7,432 bases of DNA from Bacteroidales bacterium (GTDB lineage: Bacteria; Bacteroidota; Bacteroidia; Bacteroidales; 4484-276), in assembly GCA_029939965.1 (NCBI GenBank), contig JAOZRY010000134.1, positions 1 through 7,432 of the forward strand, given 5' to 3'. The position numbers and the translations under genes are program-made. The stretch's first letter is position 1. Every line of letters starts with the position of its first letter. The notes below the pieces were generated by a model. That model searched no databases. It worked only from the letters and a program-made list of their open reading frames with translations, and was not told the DNA's origin. Below, piece after piece: positions 1 to 6,681 of the stretch.

Positions 1-63
1 GCAAGCACTCTCCGGTGGATGATCGATTTTAAATTAATCAATAAAAAACTGTTTTTCGTTTTA

Positions 64-143
64 ACGTTTCCATGTCCTGCGGACGATGGAAAGTTTCCAG
101 GCCTGACACCGACTTTCCAACGTCCGTAGGACTTGGCAAACGT
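64..143. repeat. Long imperfect palindrome (31/32-nt arms)
   Basis: The left arm (64-94) and right arm (112-143) are complementary over about 28 positions, with one extra base and three mismatches, around a 17-nt loop (95-111). The loop contains the palindrome CAGGCCTG (98-105). Each arm also holds its own small dyad, GTCC-TGC-GGAC at 74-84 and GTCC-GTA-GGAC at 122-132, so either one long hairpin or two local hairpins could form. Weak pairing may extend outward to about 57-153 (CGTT/AACG). No gene covers it convincingly. It resembles a REP-like or MITE-like intergenic element, but no target-site duplication is obvious. The structure is seen directly; the class is inferred. Confidence 0.7.
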
Positions 144-290
144 CAAACTAACGGAAGAGCCGCGCAATATCCAGTTAGGCGGATGTGCCTGCACGATCAA
201 GGATATGGCAGCCATTGTTGGATTTTATATTTCGGTGCGCTACACCTTGTGTTTCTTCAATGCATTCATTTGTAATCAATACCAATCTTT

Positions 291-395
291 AGAACTCAGT
301 AATTTTAAACTTCTCAGGAAAACAATCGCAATCTGAAAAATTCAACATAAAACTTGCGATTTAAAATAGAAGTAATTGCAATTTTACTGAGTTCT
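291..395. repeat. Nested imperfect palindrome, about 105 bp
   Basis: Three collinear complementary pairs nest around one centre: AGAACTCAGT (291-300) with ACTGAGTTCT (386-395), ACTTCT (309-314) with AGAAGT (368-373), and AATCGCAA (324-331) with TTGCGATT (354-361). The central loop is 332-353. All three pairs are perfect, and the segments between them are AT-rich internal loops. The element sits about 65 bases upstream of the promoter-like box that may serve the lipoprotein gene. It could be a structured RNA, a hairpin insertion element or a protein-binding dyad. Nothing in the sequence decides between these. Confidence 0.55.
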
Positions 396-439
396 GAATT
401 CATAAAGAATTTTATAAAGACCCGGCCGAAATCAATCGA

Positions 440-469
440 TTTTTTTTAGCAAAAAAAATACTATTTTTG
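440..469 (+). promoter_or_regulatory. Candidate Bacteroidota promoter of the LruC lipoprotein gene
   Basis: TATTTTTG at 462-469 matches the Bacteroidota -7 consensus TAnnTTTG exactly. Just upstream, eight T (440-447), AGC and eight A (451-458) form an AT-rich dyad that could bend DNA or act like an UP element. No clear -33 TTTG lies at the expected spacing. If used, the promoter gives an untranslated leader of about 125-130 bases before the start at 604. A second, imperfect box (TA-n-TTTG, 571-577) is closer to the gene but one base short in its spacer. Confidence 0.35.
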
Positions 470-603
470 AGACCAACATCACAAGTTTTTAAATCTTGAT
501 TAACCAATAATTATTTTCGCTAACACCTATTAAAACTGCTTTCTATCTATTTCATCTGAATTTAAGCACATAGTTTGTAATGCTCGATCCAAATTTATTT
601 ATT

Positions 604-2478
604 ATGAAAAACCATCTTGCACTTTTACTTGTCTTTGTAGTTATTGTAAGCTCTTGCAAAAAAGAGATTAGCAATCCGCAAGAATGCCCGGATTGTCCTG
701 TTTCACTTTCTGAAGAAGTTTTCTCTCCTGATTTCGACTGGAAAAGTTCAAAGAATCTTACGGTAAGTATTGAGGCTACTCAAAGCATGATTATTAAAAT
801 TACCTCCGGAGATGAAACCCTGATTTTTCATAAAGCTTATCACAAAGGCGGTGAAAACGCAATTTACTCAACTAAACTTAATATTCCGGCTCACATTACT
901 ACCATAAAAATTAATAACGCATTAATTGAAATAAATGGTAGTGATTCTATTTTACTGAACTTAAATCAACAAAAGTCTCCTCTAAAGAATACCAGAGCTG
1001 AGGATGAAATTGTGAGTTATTGGACATTAGACGAAAACTCAGGTACAACAATTTCTGATGAATTTGGATTGAATGATGGAGAACTTACCGGTGGCATCTG
1101 GGTAAATGGAATTTCGGGCAGTGCAATCGAATTTAATGGTATCGACGAAGGAGTGATAATTCCTGAATCTGAAAGCCTTGACATAACAGAACAAGTTACA
1201 CTTACAGCGTGGGCAAAAACTTATGAAAACAAAGAAGCTAAAGTAGCCCAAAAAGGTGATTGGGAAGGAATTAACCTGGGACTGGGCAAATGGGGTGGAT
1301 GGAAAGCACGCATAATGATGGAAGACATGAACTACCAACAGTTGGAATGGGATGAGGGAATTCCATTACTGGATGAATGGTATTTTTTGGCCCTTACTTA
1401 TGATGGCAACACTTTTAAGTTATTTGTTAATGGTGCACTAAAAGCCAGCACCACAATTTCGGGGAATCTCAATAACAATTCACGGGATTTTTGTATTGGG
1501 TCTGATGCTAACACACAAAAGTTTTTTAATGGTATCATAGATGAAGTTGGATTTTACAGCCATGCACTTAGCAACCAGGATATTCTGGATTTATACAATG
1601 TGATGCCCAACTCAGATTCTGATGGCGATGGCATTCCTGATTTACAGGATAATTACCCTAATGATGCTACCCGTGCTTTCGATATTTTTTGGCCCTCCGG
1701 TGATGAAAAAGGGAGCATTGCATTTGAAGATTTATGGCCTGGCAAAGGCGATTTTGACTTTAATGATCTGGTGCTGGATTTCAGATTTCAGACTATAACT
1801 AATGCATCAAATTATGTGGTTGAAGTTTTTGGTGATTTTACCATAAAAGCAGTAGGAGCAAGTCAACACAATGGTTTTGGTTTTCAACTCAGCAACAATT
1901 TCCCAATCGAAAATCTAACTGTTGACGGACATATATTATCTGAGGCAATAATTAATCTGAAGAGTAATGGAACCGAAGCAGATCAGGGTCTTTCTACAAT
2001 TATTGTTTTTGATAATTCATATAATGTAATGCCATCACTCGGAGGCTCCGGAGTAAATGTAATACCCGGCAATCAATATGTAGAGCCTGTAAACATTAGA
2101 ATTTCGATGGATTTCGTGGATAATGTTTATTCGCTTGAAGACCTGGATATTGAAAATTTTAATCCATTTTTAATAGTAAATCGTAACCGAAGCCATGAGA
2201 TTCACCTTCCGGATTATCCACCAACAAGTTTGATGAATGAATCATTGTTTGGGAGCTCTCAAGATGATTCTGATCCAATTTCGGGTAAATATTTTAAAAC
2301 AGCAAATAATGTTCCCTGGGCTATTATAACACCCGAACCTTTTAACTATCCTATCGAAAAACATGATATTACTGAGGCGCACCTCCAATTTATTAATTGG
2401 GCACAATCATCGGGGACATCTTATAACGATTGGTTTCAAAATAATACAGGATATCGCAATGCCTCTGTTATTTATTAA
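604..2478 (+). CDS. LamG and LruC domain surface lipoprotein
   Basis: This is a predicted lipoprotein of 624 residues. Seen in the sequence: a Lys-2 n-region, a hydrophobic stretch and a lipobox ending at Cys18 (VSSC), followed by an exported N-terminal module with a CPDC pair (28-31). A LamG/concanavalin-like beta-sandwich spans about 136-333 (SYWTLDE start, DEWYFLALTYDG, IIDEVGFYSHALS end). A calcium-binding thrombospondin-3-like linker follows at about 337-352 (Asp338, 340, 342, 346, 349). The LruC domain runs from about 360 to 624, with DFDFNDLVLDF at 383-393. LamG folds often bind glycans. LruC is named after a Leptospira lipoprotein, is common in Bacteroidota, and has no settled function. 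The start at 604 is preferred over an in-frame ATG at 580 because it puts the positive n-region and lipobox at normal distances. There is no Shine-Dalgarno sequence. It is probably anchored to the outer membrane. The C-terminus lacks a type IX sorting domain. Confidence 0.93.
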   Translation: MKNHLALLLVFVVIVSSCKKEISNPQECPDCPVSLSEEVFSPDFDWKSSKNLTVSIEATQSMIIKITSGDETLIFHKAYHKGGENAIYSTKLNIPAHITTIKINNALIEINGSDSILLNLNQQKSPLKNTRAEDEIVSYWTLDENSGTTISDEFGLNDGELTGGIWVNGISGSAIEFNGIDEGVIIPESESLDITEQVTLTAWAKTYENKEAKVAQKGDWEGINLGLGKWGGWKARIMMEDMNYQQLEWDEGIPLLDEWYFLALTYDGNTFKLFVNGALKASTTISGNLNNNSRDFCIGSDANTQKFFNGIIDEVGFYSHALSNQDILDLYNVMPNSDSDGDGIPDLQDNYPNDATRAFDIFWPSGDEKGSIAFEDLWPGKGDFDFNDLVLDFRFQTITNASNYVVEVFGDFTIKAVGASQHNGFGFQLSNNFPIENLTVDGHILSEAIINLKSNGTEADQGLSTIIVFDNSYNVMPSLGGSGVNVIPGNQYVEPVNIRISMDFVDNVYSLEDLDIENFNPFLIVNRNRSHEIHLPDYPPTSLMNESLFGSSQDDSDPISGKYFKTANNVPWAIITPEPFNYPIEKHDITEAHLQFINWAQSSGTSYNDWFQNNTGYRNASVIY

Positions 2479-2582
2479 ACTCCGGCCTGATAATATCTCG
2501 GTGTAAAACATAAACGATCTGATTACTTTTTTGGTTAACACGGATTTTCACGGTAGAAAATGCACAGTACTTTTAAGATTAA

Positions 2583-2626
2583 GTTGCTACTTCAAAGTTT
2601 ATAATATGATTTATAAAAGGGGCAAC
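2583..2626. terminator. Weak hairpin between convergent genes, possible bidirectional terminator
   Basis: The 173-base gap between the convergent genes contains nested pairs: GTTGC (2583-2587) with GCAAC (2622-2626), and TTTATAA (2598-2604) with TTATAAA (2611-2617). The stem is AT-rich and neither side has a strong U tract, so this is only a candidate for ending transcription of the LruC gene or the barrel gene. The rest of the gap shows two CACGG copies near 2540-2555 and no gene. Confidence 0.25.
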
Positions 2627-2651
2627 AAAATTGTTATATATAAAAGCCTGC

Positions 2652-5291
2652 CTAAAAGCTAAACTTAACCGACAGAAATACCTGGGAAGGACGCAACAAA
2701 TATGTGGATTCGTAAACCGTGAAGGCACTCGCCTGGTATGTTGTATATGATTTGTTGTTGAAAATATTGTTCCAGCGCAATTCTATGTCAATCTTTTTAT
2801 CGGAAATAGTGTAGCGATATAACAAATCAAAAAAGAAATTATTATTTCCCCGGTGGTTGTAATATTCTGACGAAAGGCTAACGAGTTGGTTTCTGGCCGG
2901 AAAAGCGAAAAAATTGAGATTGTGCCTAACCAGCGAAATGTTGCTCTTCTTTTCATTTTCGATGAACGTTTTGATATAGCTTGCATTTAATCCGTAATCA
3001 GAATTCAACCAATTAGTTATACGAAAATTCAACTCGGGTTTAAAAATATAAAGCAGATTTTTTGTATTTAGCAGTTCGCCGTTCATCAACCACATTCCCT
3101 GATGTTGATTGTAGTTAGCGTGTACGCTTATGGTAATTTTTGAGGCAGAAAAAAACTTACTGGTGTAACCCTGCAGGCTGTGCGAGTAGGTTGTTTGGGG
3201 CATATCAAGTACTTGCATCACTATGGTTCCGTTGGATTGCACTATACTGCTATAAGTTAAATTATTACTACCCGATGAATATACATAACTGAAAGTGTTG
3301 AAGAACGAAGTAATCGGGTTGCGGTACGAAAGGTGAAATGAATAATTATGCCTTGTGGTTTCCGCGAGAGGTGCTGCATTCTGGCTCAAATTGCGATAGT
3401 TTCGCAATATAAAGCTGTAATGTACCCTGTCGATGTCGCCCAACCTGTTGGTATAACTCCATGCCCCTCTGATACGCCAAAAACCGCTTATTTTATAATC
3501 TGCCGAAAGTTTGGGATCGAATAAAAGGCGAATCAACTTTTGTGCCCCGTCCGATACCAAATCATTTAAATATACCTGTTGGTAACTGAGTGGAAACTTT
3601 GCCTTTATCGTTAGGCTCGACTTCCGGTATTCCACTTCCGTTTGCAAATATCCATTGATATGACTACCGTGTAACTTATTGATAAAGCCGTTTCCAACTT
3701 CGCTCTCTTGTTCCTGCTGAGTGATAAAAATATTGCTTTCTAACATTTGCCGGCGGTACGATATGCCCATCCGGGGAGTAAAGCTCAACCTTTTCCAACC
3801 AAACACAAAACTGGCTGAATGGTCGGCATAAAAGCGTTTTAAATCTATTTGCTGGAGCACCCTGTCGTAAGGTTCGCCCTTGTTCAACACACCTTCAAAC
3901 TGGCCAGGGCTAACTGATAAACTATGTGGGCTATGGTCGTAAGTAATAAACGAACGGAACTCCACCAAATACTTTCCCACAGTATTTATCGAACGCAATT
4001 CGTTTGAAATTGACCTTAGCGGGTCTTTTAACGATTGTGCAATTTCTTCACCTTCAGTATAAACCAAGCCCGTTTGTTTATCCCATCGCGATTGTATCTT
4101 CAACTCATTACTCAGGTAATTGTCCTTTACATTGCGACTAAGGGTAAACTCACCATGCAGATAGTTGTCGTGAAGGCTGTTATTGATACTTTCTGTAAAT
4201 TCGAGCGTATCGGTTGGGGTAAAGAGGGTTCGTTGCAGGGCCGACTGCTGTTGCTGATTATCGTTGATATAATACAAGTTGGCTCTCAGTTGAAAATCGC
4301 GACTAATACGCTGCAACCCGTTAAAATTAAGCAAGTGTATGTTATTGTCGAGGTAGCGGTTTTGGTCAATTTCCAGAGGGCTTACAGCTTGTATATTCAA
4401 TATATCCGGATTTTCATTCGGACGGCCGGCATTCCTAAGTAAATCCTGCAGGGTGTAAACTTTGAGCTGTTGCGATACATCGTTGCCGGTGTTGTTGGTC
4501 TGGTACGATGTTACTACCTGAAAGTTTTTGGTAAAAGTCATGGGTGTAACATTAACCTCCCTGAGAAAGGGAGCAACTCCGGCTCCCAGTTTTGCAGTAC
4601 CGGTAGTAGTGATATTGCGCTTTAGCTTAAGATTCAACGAGGCCTGGTGCGATGTAACCCGCTCTTGGAGGATGCGAACCGGCTGATGGTTTTCGAGTAT
4701 TTCTACAGTACTAACAGCACCCTGCGGAAGATTTTTGCTTATCACTACATAACGGCCATCCATCAAGTCGAGTCCTTCAACGTAAAACTTTTGTAGCGGT
4801 ACTCCCTGATAAAGAATACGTCCGTTAGGTTCCACCTCAATGCCGGGCATACGGCGCAATACATCCTCTATGGCTCTGTCCTCTTTTAAAGCAAACGAAT
4901 TCACCAAATAGCTTATGGTGTCGCCATGCTGCCGGATGGGCGATGCTTTTACCGTAACACCTTCCAATTGTTTAGCTTCAGGTACCAGCTCGAAATCCAG
5001 GTTTTGTGAAACATTGGCGATGCTACGAAATTCGTTGCGGTATTGAATGGAACTTACTTCAATATTGAGGCTGTCGGAAGGACTTGTTACACTGGTTTGG
5101 AAGTGCCCCTCGCTATTGCTTACTGCAAAGGCAATAAGCACCTTGCTGCCTGGCAAATAAATTAATATGTTGATCCTCGGTAAGGCCTCACCATTGGTAT
5201 TTATCACACTACCCCGTAAGTTAACCTGCCCACAGAGGTTTTGCCAAAAAACCAATATTAAAATAAGTGATAATAAAATTTTTATACGCAT
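2652..5291 (-). CDS. TonB-dependent-receptor-like outer-membrane barrel protein, GLPGLI partner type
   Basis: The protein has 879 residues. A signal peptide (1-21, probable cut after CG before Gln22) is followed by a carboxypeptidase-regulatory-like beta-sandwich (about 24-103). A plug-like domain spans about 109-225, with the family signature DTISYLVNSF (124-133), then IEDVLRRMPGIEV (141-153), YQGVPLQKFYVEGLDLMDGRY (161-181) and an ENHQP segment. The rest, about 230-879, alternates polar and aromatic residues as in a beta-barrel and ends in the Phe-terminated LSVKFSF typical of outer-membrane proteins. I see no clear TonB box, so active TonB-driven transport is not shown. It starts 25 bases after the GLPGLI gene on the same strand, which suggests one transcript. 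This receptor type is often found next to GLPGLI genes in Bacteroidota. The substrate is unknown. The frame is intact and the length normal. Confidence 0.9.
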   Translation of the reverse strand: MRIKILLSLILILVFWQNLCGQVNLRGSVINTNGEALPRINILIYLPGSKVLIAFAVSNSEGHFQTSVTSPSDSLNIEVSSIQYRNEFRSIANVSQNLDFELVPEAKQLEGVTVKASPIRQHGDTISYLVNSFALKEDRAIEDVLRRMPGIEVEPNGRILYQGVPLQKFYVEGLDLMDGRYVVISKNLPQGAVSTVEILENHQPVRILQERVTSHQASLNLKLKRNITTTGTAKLGAGVAPFLREVNVTPMTFTKNFQVVTSYQTNNTGNDVSQQLKVYTLQDLLRNAGRPNENPDILNIQAVSPLEIDQNRYLDNNIHLLNFNGLQRISRDFQLRANLYYINDNQQQQSALQRTLFTPTDTLEFTESINNSLHDNYLHGEFTLSRNVKDNYLSNELKIQSRWDKQTGLVYTEGEEIAQSLKDPLRSISNELRSINTVGKYLVEFRSFITYDHSPHSLSVSPGQFEGVLNKGEPYDRVLQQIDLKRFYADHSASFVFGWKRLSFTPRMGISYRRQMLESNIFITQQEQESEVGNGFINKLHGSHINGYLQTEVEYRKSSLTIKAKFPLSYQQVYLNDLVSDGAQKLIRLLFDPKLSADYKISGFWRIRGAWSYTNRLGDIDRVHYSFILRNYRNLSQNAAPLAETTRHNYSFHLSYRNPITSFFNTFSYVYSSGSNNLTYSSIVQSNGTIVMQVLDMPQTTYSHSLQGYTSKFFSASKITISVHANYNQHQGMWLMNGELLNTKNLLYIFKPELNFRITNWLNSDYGLNASYIKTFIENEKKSNISLVRHNLNFFAFPARNQLVSLSSEYYNHRGNNNFFFDLLYRYTISDKKIDIELRWNNIFNNKSYTTYQASAFTVYESTYLLRPSQVFLSVKFSF

Positions 5292-5316
5292 ATAAAATAG
5301 CCATCAATAAACTATA

Positions 5317-6135
5317 CTATTTCCGCTTCAACTCGATGGGATTGTTGCGCTCCCTCGAAATTCGTGCAGCATTTTGCTGTACTTTAGTACTTGCTCCTTT
5401 GTTTTTTGCCCAGGTTGCCAAATTTGCATTATAAGCATCTTTGGCTTTAAAAAATTCCTGTTTGGTGGTTTCAACAAATTCTTGTTCAAGGTACTCGATC
5501 ATAAGCTCATCTTCGGGTTTTTCGATAGTCAACAATTCAAATACATAGTGGTTGCGGGTGTCGTGGATATTCAAAATTAATCCGGGCAGGCCATTAAATT
5601 TGTATGGGCCGTTGCTGTAAGGAATTTCAGGACTAAACCAGGCTACCCAGCTTCTGCCACCAAAATCGGTTGTAGCCTTTTGTACCTTGTAGCCTTTTAT
5701 GGTAGCAGTATCGCCACACAATTTCCAGTTAAACAGATCAAGGTCTTCTTCGTATTTAATATTATTAGGAGAAACATACTCAGTACAGCTAATTTTCCCT
5801 ACCGGAAAGTTTTTATAAAGCCGGTATTTAACACGTGCCATGGGAGGCACCTTATTCATATACTCCTGCACCTGAGCCCCAGTAAATAATTCCCTCATGT
5901 CCTTTTCAAAAACATACGAATTATGGCTTAAAAAATGGCTGATGTTTTTTCCTAACAAAAGCAACATGTCTTCTTGCTTCGTAAAGTGAGGGGGAAGCGA
6001 ATCTTCCTGGTATTGTAATGAATAGGTAACAATAAGCTCAACCGGTTCGAGGTCTCTTACCGGATAATCGGCCATTATTTGTGTAAACAAAGTGGAGGAG
6101 CTGATTAATAAAATGATGATAATAATTGTTCGCAT
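5317..6135 (-). CDS. GLPGLI family exported protein
   Basis: The protein has 272 residues and begins with a run of isoleucines forming a signal peptide (about 1-22, cut after MA). The family-defining hexapeptide GLPGLI is at 182-187, preceded by the usual context: GYKVQKATTDFGGR (148-161), WVAWFSPEIPYSNGPYKF (163-180), and followed by a Tyr/Phe-rich strand. The C-terminus is basic and carries NNPIELKRK, a common ending in this family. Two cysteines, Cys117 and Cys140, remain in the mature part and could form a disulphide. GLPGLI proteins are found almost only in Bacteroidota. Their biochemical role is unknown and they probably act in the periplasm or at the outer membrane. The gene is followed after 25 bases by the barrel gene and preceded, after a structured 213-base gap, by the small peptide gene. 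I am sure of the family but make no functional claim. Confidence 0.93.
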   Translation of the reverse strand: MRTIIIIILLISSSTLFTQIMADYPVRDLEPVELIVTYSLQYQEDSLPPHFTKQEDMLLLLGKNISHFLSHNSYVFEKDMRELFTGAQVQEYMNKVPPMARVKYRLYKNFPVGKISCTEYVSPNNIKYEEDLDLFNWKLCGDTATIKGYKVQKATTDFGGRSWVAWFSPEIPYSNGPYKFNGLPGLILNIHDTRNHYVFELLTIEKPEDELMIEYLEQEFVETTKQEFFKAKDAYNANLATWAKNKGASTKVQQNAARISRERNNPIELKRK

Positions 6136-6211
6136 GGTATTATGTTTTTATTGAGTTTGATAATGATTAATTAGTTAAAATAAATATTGAATAATATGTT
6201 TAAGAAACTTA

Positions 6212-6333
6212 GTTCTATCATGCTTTCGCAAGATAGAACCAAATCTCTCTATCTTGTTCAACTTGTTTCAAACCAAAAGCTTGTAAACAATTCTACAAAT
6301 AACAAATAATATAAATTTGACATACAAGTTGAA
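6212..6333 (-). promoter_or_regulatory. Structured intercistronic region with competing hairpins
   Basis: Read in the minus-strand RNA, three stems can form between the peptide and GLPGLI genes. A 10-bp pair joins 6324-6333 with 6257-6266 (TTCAACTTGT and its complement). An 8-bp pair joins 6249-6256 with 6229-6236 (CAAGATAG/CTATCTTG). Another 8-bp pair joins 6232-6239 with 6212-6219 (GTTCTATC/GATAGAAC). Inside the last pair lie one T-T mismatch, a further TGC/GCA stem and a GAAA tetraloop. The two 8-bp stems share bases 6232-6236 and cannot coexist fully. No U tract follows, so it is not a standard intrinsic terminator. It may be an RNA-stability, processing or attenuation element that sets different levels of peptide and downstream proteins. 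The pairing is seen; the role is inferred. Confidence 0.5.
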
Positions 6334-6348
6334 ACTTAATAAAGAATC

Positions 6349-6549
6349 TCAATCATTCGATACATCACAAAGGATTTCATACCAATTTTGCAATTGTGTC
6401 CAATTACAAGCAATCACAGTATGTTGCGATCCATCTCCACAGTCTATTACTAAGGTCAAACAATCGGGAGCAGGCGCAGCATCTGATATTTTGGGGGTTC
6501 CTAAGGTAAATAGCCCCAAAAGAGCAATAATAAATAAGAACTTTTTCAT
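6349..6549 (-). CDS. Small secreted Cys-containing acidic peptide
   Basis: This 66-residue protein has a classic Sec signal peptide: Lys2-Lys3, hydrophobic core 4-17, and probable signal peptidase I cleavage after SDA (residue 24). The mature part would be about 42 residues. It has four cysteines (30, 37, 48, 61), two tryptophans (50, 56) and six acidic residues. There is no lysine or arginine after residue 20. Four cysteines would allow two disulphides. I recognise no family. The start has an A-rich, Bacteroidota-style upstream region and no Shine-Dalgarno sequence. The gene is upstream of the GLPGLI and barrel genes on the same strand, so it may be their substrate, ligand or accessory peptide; that is inference. 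A frame on the opposite strand at the same place lacks these features. Confidence 0.8.
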   Translation of the reverse strand: MKKFLFIIALLGLFTLGTPKISDAAPAPDCLTLVIDCGDGSQHTVIACNWTQLQNWYEILCDVSND

Positions 6550-6613
6550 ATTTTAATGTTTTTAACTGTTGTTGTTTTAAGTGATAATAATAAATCTCAA
6601 TCTGTATCCTCTC

Positions 6614-6641
6614 TATGCACGACCTCAGTTTTTTGTGCATA
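6614..6641 (-). promoter_or_regulatory. Hairpin in the probable leader of the peptide gene
   Basis: TATGCAC (6614-6620) and GTGCATA (6635-6641) form a perfect 7-bp stem around a 14-nt loop that contains a six-base T run (A run in the minus-strand RNA). The hairpin lies 65 bases upstream of the peptide start codon. Its position suggests a 5' leader stabiliser or an operator dyad. No convincing TAnnTTTG promoter is visible nearby; the closest is TACATTTT at 6686-6693 on the minus strand, with one mismatch to the consensus and no -33 partner. Confidence 0.4.
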
Positions 6642-6681
6642 AACTAACCCCTTGTGATTGTAAAACCTTAAATTGTATTGG

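Larger units (their letters stand above)
1..603. other. Intergenic region without a convincing gene
   Basis: Reading frames at about 72-336 run straight through the 64-143 palindrome and show no signal peptide, domain or plausible start context. I therefore treat them as chance. The first bases are open in one plus frame (to 129) and end quickly in the other two, so the end of an upstream gene cannot be identified. What the region does hold is two palindromes, a T/A dyad and a TAnnTTTG box, each listed separately. Confidence 0.6.

Noticed and set aside
106..116. 11-base sequence ACACCGACTTT repeated at 7196-7206, considered as flanking direct repeats of a mobile element
   Set aside because: Several 11-base matches are expected by chance in 7.4 kb, and neither copy is at a defined element end.
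72..336. Overlapping plus-strand frames of 67 codons each in the left intergenic region
   Set aside because: They run through the 64-143 palindrome and into the second one, with no signal peptide, domain or start context.
580..603. Alternative ATG at 580 for the lipoprotein
   Set aside because: It would put eight residues, including an acidic one, before the Lys-containing signal peptide; the ATG at 604 gives a normal lipoprotein signal.
2537..2556. Two CACGG copies in the convergent gap, considered as a tandem repeat
   Set aside because: There are only two short copies with no extension; not enough to call an array.
4035..4442. 135-codon plus-strand frame
   Set aside because: It lies wholly antisense within the barrel gene, whose protein has clear family signatures.
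6212..6239. Hairpin considered as an intrinsic terminator after the peptide gene
   Set aside because: The stem is not GC-rich and no U tract follows on either strand; a regulatory or processing role fits better.
6317..6556. 79-codon plus-strand frame opposite the small peptide gene
   Set aside because: It has no signal peptide or recognisable feature, whereas the minus-strand frame has a textbook signal peptide and paired cysteines.
6404..6640. 78-codon minus-strand frame overlapping the peptide gene
   Set aside because: It begins inside the leader hairpin, is out of frame with the peptide, and has chance-like composition.
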